Source of the DNA: Spirochaetia bacterium | GTDB lineage: Bacteria; Spirochaetota; Spirochaetia; Treponematales; Breznakiellaceae | Length of the DNA stretch: 43,172 nt | Assembly: GCA_026002045.1 (NCBI GenBank) | Contig: BOAV01000008.1 | Span: 1 to 43,172 of the forward strand | Direction: 5' to 3' | Shown: in pieces, positions 7,128 to 15,707 of the stretch | Numbering within the stretch: the first letter of the stretch is position 1 | Layout: the number at the start of each line of letters is the position of its first letter | The notes under the pieces: model-generated | What the model was told of the DNA's origin: nothing | The model's database searches: none | What the model saw: the letters and a program-made list of their open reading frames with translations, nothing else | Position numbers and translations under genes: made by a program

Positions 7128-7826
7128 ATGAAACGAGATATCCGCAACAATATTTTTCTTGTGATTCGCATCACCTTAATAGCATCTATTATTATAAATT
7201 TTGTACTGATTTTCGGTTTTTTAAGCGATCCCGAGGAAAATAAATCGGAAGTCTTTTCTCTTTATTCAAAAAATTTTGAATTTATATTTTGTGCATTAGT
7301 TACTTTTGCCCTCTCTTTTGGTACTGCGGTCATTGAAGCGTATCAGAAAACAGATATACCGGATATTCTTGAAATAGTCATAGTGCTATTCATTTATGCC
7401 GGGATATTTTTAAGTTCCCAGTTCAACTTATACTATACATATTTCTGGTGGGATGATTTACTGCATACCCTATCCGGGATAATTATCGGATTCATAGGGT
7501 TTATTGTTATTTACAAAATCAATCATAAATACAGTATGAATATCAGCCCTTTATTGGTCGCATTTTTCTCCTTTGCCTTTGCAGTAACCCTGGGAGTTAT
7601 ATGGGAGATATTGGAATTTTCATGTGATGCTTTAATGGGCAGCGCCCACCAAAAATGGGATTTACCCGACACAGAAATATTAATGGGGAAACCTTATCAG
7701 GGCAGCGGCCTGCGTGATACCATGTCCGATTTAATTGTAGACAGCATAGGCGCTTTTATTACGTCACTTATCACCTATTATATGTATAAAAATCAAAAGA
7801 AAGAAACCCTGGAAAAAATTAAGTAA
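7128..7826 (+). CDS. Polytopic membrane protein, DUF2238/YjdF-like
   Basis: A 232-residue inner-membrane protein with about five or six hydrophobic segments (roughly residues 10-32, 50-70, 80-100, 108-132, 142-165 and 200-220). Conserved-looking polar residues lie inside or beside membrane segments: WWDDLLHTLSG, GVIWEILEFSCD and GLRDTMSDLIVDSIGA. This arrangement resembles the DUF2238/YjdF group, whose function is not established. It follows proC by 11 bases with an AAAGGTAAATT ribosome site and is probably the last gene of the proABC transcript. It is AT-richer than the pro genes. I see no direct reason to link it to proline metabolism. Confidence 0.75.
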   Translation: MKRDIRNNIFLVIRITLIASIIINFVLIFGFLSDPEENKSEVFSLYSKNFEFIFCALVTFALSFGTAVIEAYQKTDIPDILEIVIVLFIYAGIFLSSQFNLYYTYFWWDDLLHTLSGIIIGFIGFIVIYKINHKYSMNISPLLVAFFSFAFAVTLGVIWEILEFSCDALMGSAHQKWDLPDTEILMGKPYQGSGLRDTMSDLIVDSIGAFITSLITYYMYKNQKKETLEKIK

Positions 7827-7836
7827 CCCCGGAGCA

Positions 7837-8958
7837 TCATTCTTTCGGCGCCGGTTTTTTCCGCTTGATAAACCCGTACCGGTAGCCCGCCGTTATCGAT
7901 ATCATGCCCGTCCGTTGGTATACCGGACTATCGTCCTCCGACCATACCATCTGCCCTAAATCGCCGGAGTACCGGAGGTCCAGAAATACGGTCCCCCGGT
8001 TCCGCTCCTTCCCTAAGACTGCCCCTATTTCAAGGCCCGCCGTCAACCCGACGGGCACGGTGTATTTACCGCCCTTAGCGGACACGAGTTCGTTGTTTTC
8101 AAATCTTGTCCCCTCAAGCTCGTTCAGGGGCACGGTAAAGTACAACCCGGCAAAGGGGTTGAGCGCCAGCCGGTCATACAATTGAAAGGTACCCTTAACC
8201 GTCAGGGGAACCGTCAGCAGCCAGGACCGGTAGGCATCTGTGGGCCATATCGCCCCCGTCGTAGTGCCTTCCAGATACTGGAAGGACACGGTATCATTGG
8301 TGAACAGGAGCTCAGCCTGGACGGCCAGGAAGGGGAACGGCTGGAAGGATACCTGAACGCCAGCCTCAAAACTGTGCCCCCAGCCAGTGCCGCCCTTCTC
8401 GATATGCAGGCTCTGATTATCCAGTAACTGGTACTTCCGGAATGAATACCCTCCCCGGAGCCCCAGGTACAGCCAGTATTCGGGAAAGGACAGGATAGAC
8501 TTTTTTTTGGAGGGAGGCACCCAGGTGCTGATGTATTTATTCAGCGGGGCGTTTGCCATGAGCTGGTAGATCATGGTCAGGTTCCATTCGTTCATTTCCT
8601 CCACCACCTGATACCCCATGCCGGTGGTGATAATCAGCTCATTGGTTTCGGTAAGATAGAGTTCCGCAGTTATTATTTCGTCACCGTATACATCGTCATG
8701 CTCCAGGGTAAAGAAGATATAAAAGTCCGAATCCGTCAATGAATCGGCCAGGAGGTAACCGGAACCCTTTACTTCCTCCCGCATATTAAAGTCAAAGTAC
8801 TCCCGCTCCTGTCTCGTGCCGCCTGAGACCGGGGCAACCCAGACCTTTACATTCGCTATCAGGCTCGCGTTTTCCACATTGCCCGCGGACTGCGCAAAGA
8901 GGGGCGCGCATACTGCCAAGAGTATGAGGAATAGCAGCCAAAGCTTTTTCTTCATCAA
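7837..8958 (-). CDS. Exported protein, N-domain plus outer-membrane beta-barrel (paralogue 1)
   Basis: A 373-residue protein with a clear signal peptide (residues 1-22, ending PLFAQ). Residues about 35-145 form a soluble domain (ANVKVWVAPVSGGTRQEREY through STGMGYQ-type and LMANAPL motifs). The remainder alternates aromatic and glycine-rich strands (LYLGLRGGYSF, GHSFEAGVQVSFQPFPF, PFAGLYFTVPL) and ends in an amphipathic ITAGYRYGF strand followed by a basic tail, as expected for a small beta-barrel. A clear paralogue is at 10215 on the other strand. The upstream region (8966-9002) is nearly the same as that of the lipoprotein gene at 9231-10091. The outer-membrane location is inferred. Confidence 0.8.
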   Translation of the reverse strand: MMKKKLWLLFLILLAVCAPLFAQSAGNVENASLIANVKVWVAPVSGGTRQEREYFDFNMREEVKGSGYLLADSLTDSDFYIFFTLEHDDVYGDEIITAELYLTETNELIITTGMGYQVVEEMNEWNLTMIYQLMANAPLNKYISTWVPPSKKKSILSFPEYWLYLGLRGGYSFRKYQLLDNQSLHIEKGGTGWGHSFEAGVQVSFQPFPFLAVQAELLFTNDTVSFQYLEGTTTGAIWPTDAYRSWLLTVPLTVKGTFQLYDRLALNPFAGLYFTVPLNELEGTRFENNELVSAKGGKYTVPVGLTAGLEIGAVLGKERNRGTVFLDLRYSGDLGQMVWSEDDSPVYQRTGMISITAGYRYGFIKRKKPAPKE

Positions 8959-8965
8959 TCACTCC

Positions 8966-9002
8966 CTTCTATGGTAAGTATCGGCGTGTTATGGAAAAAT
9001 AT
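8966..9002 (-). repeat. Upstream block shared with the lipoprotein gene
   Basis: This block directly upstream of the barrel-protein gene matches 10107-10140, directly upstream of the lipoprotein gene, at 29 of 34 aligned positions with one 3-base gap. The core tatcggc is identical. Both blocks are in the same orientation and at about the same distance from their start codons, so they may hold a common promoter or regulatory site. Confidence 0.5.
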
Positions 9003-9005
9003 TAA

Positions 9006-9170
9006 AGGAGAAGTAACCACGGACAAGACGGACATATTATTATCGTTCCGGAAGGAGCGACTAACTTATTCAGTGTGACGGCGATGGAGCTGCTTGACCT
9101 CATGCCCGATCCCATACAGGGGAAACTCGTCGGCGTGCATGGGGACAAATACGTCACCATGCTGGAATAG
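9006..9170 (+). pseudogene. Possible gene remnant with protein-like C-terminus
   Basis: An open frame of about 54 codons between a TAA at 9003 and a TAG at 9168 reads as plausible protein (for example GHIIIVPEGATNLFSV, then LMPDPIQGKLVGVHGDKYV) but has no ATG until 9084 and no good ribosome site. It may be the C-terminal remnant of a lost gene, or a short protein of about 28 residues starting at 9084. I do not recognise the family. Apart from this and the shared block, 8959-9230 holds only a GC-rich hairpin at about 9205-9228 without a T-run. Confidence 0.25.
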
Positions 9171-9230
9171 TCGGCAGGATACGTACCATTCGCGTCTTTT
9201 GGGCGGGGCCCTGGCCGTCCCAGGCCCCCC

Positions 9231-10091
9231 TTAGGGCCGATCTATATATATTCCTTTGTCTGCGTCGTACATGTCCCAATCATCCTTCTTCGGGATATAC
9301 CCCAGGTAATAGTGATACAAATACCCATCGGTCACAGGGATAATGAGGTTCAAATTAATATCAAAGTCACCCGCACCCCACTTGTCCGTCTTTTGCCCTG
9401 AAGGCGCCGTGGACCCTGGAACGCTGAGATCGGGGATAGCTGTTCCCATCGCCTCATAGAGCGCATCAAGAGGGTTATTCTCCGCATAGAAGGGGGAGTC
9501 TTTGATAGCCATCCTCATGGCTTTTATCTCCGCCACGGCCTTATCATACATCGTCTCCCGGTGTTCCGCGGTGGCCATAAAGGAAGCCCAATCGGTCGGC
9601 GGCGCCCCCGCAGATGCCGGCCAGTACCGGTGGATAACAACGTTTTCTTTATCTATCGCGTAGTTCGTATTGGGGCCGCCGCCACTTGATTCAAAAACTT
9701 CAGTGTCATTTCCAGATCCAGAGCTCAACCCATCACCAGAATCATTTATGAAGGGATGGGGATCAACCCTCGCTATATACTCCATCCATTTGTCCAGGAC
9801 CGCTAGCGCCGCTTCGTCGATTACCTGCTGGTCAACTACCGCGCCCGGGATTACCCTTCCCGGCTGCCGCCGCCACTCCAGGACAAAGCGGGTGTCATTC
9901 CAGCCCAGCGGATTGTCGACGGCATCGAACTTGAGGTCCTCGATGATGCGGGCATAGGGCAGGCTCGGCAGCAGATCGATGGTTTCCACATAGTCGGGGT
10001 TCGTTAAAACATCGCACCCGGCCAGGATCAGGGTGCAAAGCGCTCCGGCAAGCGCGCCTGCCGCTATACCGGGAAAACGTATTTTGTTCAT
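9231..10091 (-). CDS. Predicted lipoprotein
   Basis: A 286-residue protein with a lipoprotein signal: basic N-terminus, hydrophobic stretch and lipobox LILAGC near residue 26, so it should be lipidated and held at the inner or outer membrane. The mature part has no motif I recognise. It carries a serine/glycine/aspartate-rich linker (about residues 117-140) and an aromatic C-terminus (DGYLYHYYLGYIPKKDDW). A TAGGAGAG ribosome site sits seven bases upstream of the ATG. It lies between the two paralogous barrel-type genes and shares its upstream region with the one at 7837, suggesting a jointly expressed envelope set. Confidence 0.75.
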   Translation of the reverse strand: MNKIRFPGIAAGALAGALCTLILAGCDVLTNPDYVETIDLLPSLPYARIIEDLKFDAVDNPLGWNDTRFVLEWRRQPGRVIPGAVVDQQVIDEAALAVLDKWMEYIARVDPHPFINDSGDGLSSGSGNDTEVFESSGGGPNTNYAIDKENVVIHRYWPASAGAPPTDWASFMATAEHRETMYDKAVAEIKAMRMAIKDSPFYAENNPLDALYEAMGTAIPDLSVPGSTAPSGQKTDKWGAGDFDINLNLIIPVTDGYLYHYYLGYIPKKDDWDMYDADKGIYIDRP

Positions 10092-10106
10092 GGTGATACT
10101 CTCCTA

Positions 10107-10140
10107 CTTCTATAAATATCGGCATATTATGAATAAATAT
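10107..10140 (-). repeat. Upstream block shared with the barrel-protein gene
   Basis: Partner of 8966-9002 (29 of 34 aligned positions identical). It begins 16 bases upstream of the lipoprotein start codon and ends before the divergent gene at 10215. Confidence 0.5.
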
Positions 10141-10214
10141 CAAGCGCCCCGTCTATTTCTTATGTATTGTTTTATTTCTCCGATAATATATTATGATAAA
10201 AGGAGAGAAGGAAA

Positions 10215-11348
10215 ATGGTCTTACTGCATAGTACCGGTAATCGCCCCGTAAAAAAGATCATTGGATTCCTCGTGATGCTGGCCGTAACGGCGGCTCTCTA
10301 TGCTCAAGCGGAGTCAATCCCTGAAAGTGCATATGCCAATGTTAAGGTCTGGGTCGCGCCTACGATAGGCGGCTCGAGGGGAGATCGGGAGTATTTTAAC
10401 TTTAACCTCCCGGAAGAAGTAAAAGGCGGCGGTTACGAATTGGCCGAAACCCGGGCAGCATCGGACTTTTATATCACCGCAAACCTGGAATACGATGAAG
10501 AATATATGGAAAATGTCCTTAACGTGGAACTGTATAACACCGAGACCGGCGCGCTGATTCTCTCCACCGGCATGGGGTACCAAACCACCGAGGAGATGAA
10601 CGACTGGAACCTGACCACGATCTACCGCCTTATGGCCAACGCCCCTATATCGAAAAGCCTTGGTATGGAAGAATTCGAGTATCCCGAAGCTCCCAAGAAG
10701 GAATATCCCGAATACCGGCTGTTCCTGGGCGTCCGCGGGGGCTACTCGCTGCGGATTAATGAGCCCTATCAGAATGTTAGTTATACCTACCCCTTCCCCT
10801 ATTATACACTGGGACACAGCTTTGAAGCGGCTCTGCATGTATCGTACCAGCCGTGGCGGTATGTGGGTTTTCAGACCGAAGCGATATTCACCATGGATCC
10901 CGTATCCTTCAAGTTCTACCGTGTCATGAACAATGACCAATATCGTAAGTTCTCGGAAACCTTCCAGTCCGCGTCTCTCATGATCCCCCTGATGGTTAAA
11001 GGGGTCTTCCGGGTTCGCCAGTTTGTGATTTCCCCCTTAGCCGGGGTGTATCTGACAATCCCCCTGGGCCAGATGACCCAGAACCAATCGTGGGTGGGGG
11101 CGGAAGCAGAAGATGATTTTGAGGATACGTTTGATTTTAAATACCAGGTCCCCCTGGGGTGGACGGCGGGGCTGGAACTGGGGATGCACCTGGGACCGGG
11201 GCTCCTGTTTCTGGATATCCGATACGCGGCCGATTTCACTGCTACCCTGCGGATGCCGGGCGATAAGGAACTCTATAAGCGGAGCATGGTAAGCTTTTCC
11301 TTGGGGTATAAATTCGGACTTTTCAAGAAAAAGGCGGCGGCAAAGTAA
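10215..11348 (+). CDS. Exported protein, N-domain plus outer-membrane beta-barrel (paralogue 2)
   Basis: A 377-residue paralogue of the protein at 7837-8958. The N-terminal domain aligns along its length (ANVKVWVAP, REYF-FN, EEVKG-GY, SDFYI, ELY-TET, STGMGYQ, NDWNLT, LMANAP). The C-terminal part is again barrel-like (YRLFLGVRGGYSL, GHSFEAALHVSYQPW, PLAGVYLTIPLGQM, FSLGYKFGLF). The ATG at 10215 is supported by an AGGAGAGAAGG ribosome site; it gives a 13-residue polar n-region before the hydrophobic core, and the signal probably ends at LYAQA. It is divergent from the lipoprotein gene. Function is unknown; a role in the cell envelope is inferred from the signal and strand pattern. Confidence 0.8.
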   Translation: MVLLHSTGNRPVKKIIGFLVMLAVTAALYAQAESIPESAYANVKVWVAPTIGGSRGDREYFNFNLPEEVKGGGYELAETRAASDFYITANLEYDEEYMENVLNVELYNTETGALILSTGMGYQTTEEMNDWNLTTIYRLMANAPISKSLGMEEFEYPEAPKKEYPEYRLFLGVRGGYSLRINEPYQNVSYTYPFPYYTLGHSFEAALHVSYQPWRYVGFQTEAIFTMDPVSFKFYRVMNNDQYRKFSETFQSASLMIPLMVKGVFRVRQFVISPLAGVYLTIPLGQMTQNQSWVGAEAEDDFEDTFDFKYQVPLGWTAGLELGMHLGPGLLFLDIRYAADFTATLRMPGDKELYKRSMVSFSLGYKFGLFKKKAAAK

Positions 11349-11398
11349 CCCTTTTAGGCAACAACAAACAGCCCGCCCCCAGGATAAAAAATTGGCTG

Positions 11399-11596
11399 TC
11401 AGTGAGTGGCCTCTGCGGGATGACGCAAAGCGGTGTCGGGAACAACCTTTCCGTCCTTAAAGCGGCCCCGCTTCAGACCGCTGGAGCGAAACGTGTCCAA
11501 CATTTCGCAGGTGATATGCCCTTCCGTGGCATTACTCACCGCTTGCTTAAATTCATCTTCATGATCCACGTGCCTGATGTTTTTAATCTCGCTCAT
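11399..11596 (-). CDS. Small protein of unknown function
   Basis: A 65-residue protein starting at the ATG at 11596, chosen because AAGGAG lies seven bases upstream. Sequence features are SEIKNIRHVDHEDEFKQAV, then EGHITCEMLDTFRSSGLKRG and a C-terminal segment rich in charged residues. I do not recognise it. Its start codon lies inside the end of the small frame at 11583-11729, so the two are probably translationally coupled; paired tiny genes like this are often toxin-antitoxin or immunity pairs, but nothing in the residues proves that. Confidence 0.5.
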   Translation of the reverse strand: MSEIKNIRHVDHEDEFKQAVSNATEGHITCEMLDTFRSSGLKRGRFKDGKVVPDTALRHPAEATH

Positions 11597-11729
11597 TGAA
11601 AAACTCCTTAAACCAAACAACAAAATCGCGCTGAAGATTCCCTAGCGGGAGCTCGGCCATTTCTACCTCATTACCGTCATCTATATCTACCACACCCAGG
11701 GCGATAACACAACAATCTTCATTTACCAA
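11583..11729 (-). CDS. Small acidic protein, TTG start
   Basis: A 48-residue frame from a TTG at 11729 to TAA at 11583, overlapping the next gene by 14 bases. The visible peptide is strongly protein-like: NEDCCVIALGVVDIDDG, EVEMAELPLG and DFVVWFKEFF. The closely spaced Asp residues (VVDIDDG) could hold a metal, but that is a guess. There is no ATG in the frame and an in-frame TGA lies just upstream, so this may be the C-terminal remnant of a longer gene. Confidence 0.35.
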   Translation of the reverse strand: MVNEDCCVIALGVVDIDDGNEVEMAELPLGNLQRDFVVWFKEFFNERD

Positions 11730-11792
11730 ACCCCAATTTCATACTATACTGAGGACTGAAGTCCTTTCATAAAATCTTCACCGGAGGCAGCT

Positions 11793-14700
11793 ATGGGCGC
11801 AGATCGGGAAAAAATCGGGTATAACATGATGAAATTCGCGATACGGCTTACGGCCTTTGAAGGTGAGGGCCATTGGGCCGCAATCAATTCCCCCCGCGCC
11901 GCTTCCCGGCGGGCAACCATGGAATTCCACATCCGCCGGGAGGTCCGGGAGGAATATGCCCTGGACAAGGGCCTTTTCTCCCTCACGGGCAACGTGGTCC
12001 TGGCGGATCTCCGGCAGGTGCGGGAACTTGCGGCGAAATTCAACGCCAAAACCGACCCACGCCACCCGGACCGCTTTATCAAGGCGGGGCAGCTCTACGC
12101 CATGGGGCTTATCGACGAGATTCTTCACTACATGGTGGCCCTGTACCGTGAGCAGGTCCAGCCCGATGTGTTCGACACCGCCCTTGGCCGGCTGGAAGAA
12201 AAACTGAGTTCCGGGAAAACCGGCGATCTTCTGCACACCTTCGGCGCTTTGTTCCCCCCCCAGCCGGTGTATGCCGGGCAGTCCACGGTGGAGGACTACC
12301 TCAAGGGCAGCGATGACGGGGAAAGCTGCCGATCCCTCAGCCTGGAAGAAATTTTGCTGCTGGCTCTGGCAAACCTGAACCCCGCCTTTAGCCCCTTCAA
12401 CTTCCTTTTTGATGACAACGATCTGGAGCAAAGGACCGTCTACCCTGCGGCTATTGCGGAGCTCAAGGCTTATCTGGCGCTGCTGCCCCCCTTCGGCCCG
12501 GATGGTCAGAACCTGTGGGACCTGCTGCGGGCCCCGGCGCTTGCCTGCCCGGATTCCCTTTCGGGCCAGCTTGAATGGATGCGGACCCATTGGGGGCTGC
12601 TCCTGGGCAAGTTCATGTCCCGGCTGCTCATCGGCCTGGATGTGATGAAGGAAGAGGACAAGCCCTACTTCGGCGGCCCCGGACCCACCGAGGCCCTGAC
12701 CTTCGGCAACATGATGGACGAGTACGAAAAATTCAGCCCCGATCAGGAGTGGATGCCCCGGACGGTGCTGATGGCAAAGAGCACCCTGGTGTGGCTCTTT
12801 CAGCTTACCAAAAAATACGGCAGGCCCATTGAAAAGCTGGACCAGATCCCCGATGAGGAACTGGACGAACTGGCCCGCCGGGGCTTTACCGGGTTATGGC
12901 TCATCGGCCTGTGGGAGCGGAGCAACGCCTCGAAGACCATCAAGCAGTGGACCGGCAACCCCGAGGCGGCGGCCAGCGCCTACAGCCTCTACGACTACGA
13001 CATTGCCGCGGAGCTGGGCGGCTGGGGCGCCCTGACCAGCCTCCGGGAACGGTGCTTCCGCCGGGGAATCCGGCTGGGCTCCGACATGGTCCCCAACCAC
13101 ACGGGCATCGACAGCCGCTGGGTCGTGGAGCACCCGGACCGCTTCCTCCAGCTGAGTTACCCCCCCTTCCCCACCTATAACTACAACTGCGGCAATCTTT
13201 CGGGCCGTTCTGATATTACGGTCCAGATCGAGGAGCACTACTTTACCCGCAGCGATGCGGCGGTGGTGTTCAAGCGGATCGACAACCACACCGGGCAGGC
13301 CCGCTACATCTACCACGGCAATGACGGCACCTCCATGCCCTGGAACGATACCGCCCAGATCGACTTCCTCAACCCCGAAGCCCGTGAAGCGGTGATCCGC
13401 ACGATCATCGGGGTGTGCCAGCAGTTCCCCATCGTCCGTTTCGATGCCGCCATGACCCTGGCGAAGAAGCACATCCAGCGGCTCTGGTACCCCGAACCGG
13501 GGCGGGGCGGGGACATTGCCAGCCGGGCAGAACACGCCCTCTCCAATGATGAGTTCAACCGCCGCATCCCCAACGAGTTCTGGCGGGAAGTGGTTGACCG
13601 CTGCGCCGCGGAAGCCCCCCACACCCTGCTCCTCGCGGAAGCCTTTTGGATGATGGAAGGCTACTTTGTCCGTACCCTGGGGATGCACCGGGTCTACAAT
13701 TCGGCCTTTATGAACATGCTCAAGAACGAGGAAAATTCAAAATACCGGGCCACCATCAAAAACACCCTGGAATTCGAGCCTGAAATCCTCAAGCGTTTCG
13801 TCAACTTTATGAACAACCCCGATGAGGAAACCGCCGTGGCCCAGTTCGGCAAGGGCGACAAGTACTTCGGCATCGCCACCCTCCTCGTGACCATGCCCGG
13901 CCTCCCCATGTTCGGCCACGGCCAGATCGAGGGTTTCGAGGAAAAGTACGGCATGGAATACCGCCGCTCCTACAAGGACGAAGTCCCGGACGGCTACTTT
14001 GTGGATCGCCACGAGCGGGAAATCTTCCCCCTGATGAAGAAGCGGCATGTCTTTTCCGGCAGCGAGGCCTTCCGGCTCTACGACCTCTACACCTCCGAAG
14101 GCCACGTCAACGAAAATGTCTTTGCCTATTCCAACCGCAGTTGGGATGAGCGGGCCCTGATCTTCTACAACAACTCCTATTACGAAGTGTCCGGCTGGAT
14201 ACACCGCAGCACCCCGGCGATCCTCCAGGATGACGGCACTTACCGTCAGGACACTTTGAGCGAAGCCCTGTCCATCCACGGGGATAACCGGTTCTTCACC
14301 CTGTTCCGGGAACAGCGGGCCGGGCTCTGGTTTATCCGCTCTTCAAAGGAAATCAGCGAGAAGGGGCTTTTTGTGAGCCTCAAAGGCTACGAGGCTCAGG
14401 TCTTCCTGGCCATCCACGAGGTTGAGGACGCCGTCCCCGGCTCCGCCGAATATCTCTGGGCCGCCCGCTGGTCCAAGCTCCACGCGGAGCTCAACGGCCG
14501 GGGCGTTATCGATCCCGATGCGGCGGTGCAGGACATTTTCTTTGCTGAACTTTACGCGCCGTTGTTTGAGATTTTCAATATTGAGAGGATCGAAAAACTT
14601 TATGGGCTCTTTGGTACTGATAGCGGCGTGTCTGTTAAAAAGGCCGCCGGGAAGAAAGCCATTGCGGGGAACCTCAGCTTTATCGATGCAATCCGGGAAC

Positions 14701-15683
14701 CGGTGCAGAAATTCGCCGCCGCTGCGAAAAAGTACCTGGACGGTGCGGGGGGCCGCTGTGAGCCTTTCAATACGCCATATTTACATCCCCGGCTGGACGC
14801 GGCAGTTTTTGAAACTGAGCTTGCCGCCTGTATGGACCGGCTGCAACTCCTGGCCCAGTTTGCCGATGCGGAACCCCCGGCTAAACTTGCTGCCAAGGGA
14901 CCGGTAAAGGCTTATCTGGAAAAGCTGAACAAAGAAATTGTGGCAAAGCCGGAGATCGCCGCCTTTGCCGCCGGGTACAGTATTTTGAGCCTGCTCCGTA
15001 CTGTCATCGGCGGGGGGGCCACTGGCGCCGATGCGGCGGCCTTAGCGGCTCACTGGGGCCTGGATCGCAAGCTGCGGCAATGCTTTGAGGGGCTCGGTGT
15101 GCCGGGTGACGAAGCCTGGGGGCTTATCGAAACCATGAAGACCGTGCTGGCACGGACCAGTCCTGAGGATACCGGCCCCTATCTGGCTGCGATCACTGCT
15201 GCCGGTAAACCCGCTGTGGGCAACGCTTTGGGTGCGGCCATCTTTGGGGAAAATTATACCGCCGATGATTTCCGTAAACTCCTGGGGATAAACCGTTTTG
15301 AGGATGTGACCTGGTTCAACAAGGAATCCTTTGAAAAGGCCCTCCTCTACGTTCCCCTGTTCCTGCTGCTGGAAAGCGGCGATGCTTTTAGGGAAATTGT
15401 CCGGCCTCCCCTCAAGGATGGGGAGAAGAACACCGCCGATGGCAAAGCCGCCAAGACAAAGGGAAAGAAGGCCGCCGTGCAGACAGAAGCTGCTTTTCCG
15501 GCCGATGAGACGGGTTTCGCAGCGGAGTTCTATCGGCGGGCGGAAACCCTGGCCCTGGTTGCGGAGGCCCTTAGCAAAGCCGAGGCGGCTTCCGGGTATC
15601 GACTGGATGAATTTATCGGGGCATTGTCCGGGGCGCCTTCCAAGGCCCCTTCTGCGAGTACGGGCAAGACAAAAAAAGCATAA
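11793..15683 (+). CDS. Very large GH13 (alpha-amylase family) protein
   Basis: A 1296-residue protein with a central GH13-type (beta/alpha)8 domain, about residues 350-800. The four family regions are recognisable: SDMVPNHTG (about 430), VRFDAAM with the nucleophile Asp551, LLAEAFW with the acid/base Glu616, and FMNNPDEE with the third acid Asp677 in an unusual NNPDE context in place of NHD. The first 350 residues and the last 450 have no domain I recognise; the C-terminus includes a lysine/alanine-rich linker near 1200. No signal peptide is visible, so it probably acts in the cytoplasm on alpha-glucans or maltosides. The start is supported by CCGGAGG upstream. The gene is followed after 24 bases by the HD-domain gene and is likely co-transcribed. 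Confidence 0.88.
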   Translation: MGADREKIGYNMMKFAIRLTAFEGEGHWAAINSPRAASRRATMEFHIRREVREEYALDKGLFSLTGNVVLADLRQVRELAAKFNAKTDPRHPDRFIKAGQLYAMGLIDEILHYMVALYREQVQPDVFDTALGRLEEKLSSGKTGDLLHTFGALFPPQPVYAGQSTVEDYLKGSDDGESCRSLSLEEILLLALANLNPAFSPFNFLFDDNDLEQRTVYPAAIAELKAYLALLPPFGPDGQNLWDLLRAPALACPDSLSGQLEWMRTHWGLLLGKFMSRLLIGLDVMKEEDKPYFGGPGPTEALTFGNMMDEYEKFSPDQEWMPRTVLMAKSTLVWLFQLTKKYGRPIEKLDQIPDEELDELARRGFTGLWLIGLWERSNASKTIKQWTGNPEAAASAYSLYDYDIAAELGGWGALTSLRERCFRRGIRLGSDMVPNHTGIDSRWVVEHPDRFLQLSYPPFPTYNYNCGNLSGRSDITVQIEEHYFTRSDAAVVFKRIDNHTGQARYIYHGNDGTSMPWNDTAQIDFLNPEAREAVIRTIIGVCQQFPIVRFDAAMTLAKKHIQRLWYPEPGRGGDIASRAEHALSNDEFNRRIPNEFWREVVDRCAAEAPHTLLLAEAFWMMEGYFVRTLGMHRVYNSAFMNMLKNEENSKYRATIKNTLEFEPEILKRFVNFMNNPDEETAVAQFGKGDKYFGIATLLVTMPGLPMFGHGQIEGFEEKYGMEYRRSYKDEVPDGYFVDRHEREIFPLMKKRHVFSGSEAFRLYDLYTSEGHVNENVFAYSNRSWDERALIFYNNSYYEVSGWIHRSTPAILQDDGTYRQDTLSEALSIHGDNRFFTLFREQRAGLWFIRSSKEISEKGLFVSLKGYEAQVFLAIHEVEDAVPGSAEYLWAARWSKLHAELNGRGVIDPDAAVQDIFFAELYAPLFEIFNIERIEKLYGLFGTDSGVSVKKAAGKKAIAGNLSFIDAIREPVQKFAAAAKKYLDGAGGRCEPFNTPYLHPRLDAAVFETELAACMDRLQLLAQFADAEPPAKLAAKGPVKAYLEKLNKEIVAKPEIAAFAAGYSILSLLRTVIGGGATGADAAALAAHWGLDRKLRQCFEGLGVPGDEAWGLIETMKTVLARTSPEDTGPYLAAITAAGKPAVGNALGAAIFGENYTADDFRKLLGINRFEDVTWFNKESFEKALLYVPLFLLLESGDAFREIVRPPLKDGEKNTADGKAAKTKGKKAAVQTEAAFPADETGFAAEFYRRAETLALVAEALSKAEAASGYRLDEFIGALSGAPSKAPSASTGKTKKA

Positions 15684-15707
15684 GTTGATGATCACAAGGA
15701 TGAAGCC

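Noticed and set aside
9205..9228. GC-rich hairpin as terminator of the lipoprotein gene
   Set aside because: The stem has a bulge and is not followed by T residues in either direction.
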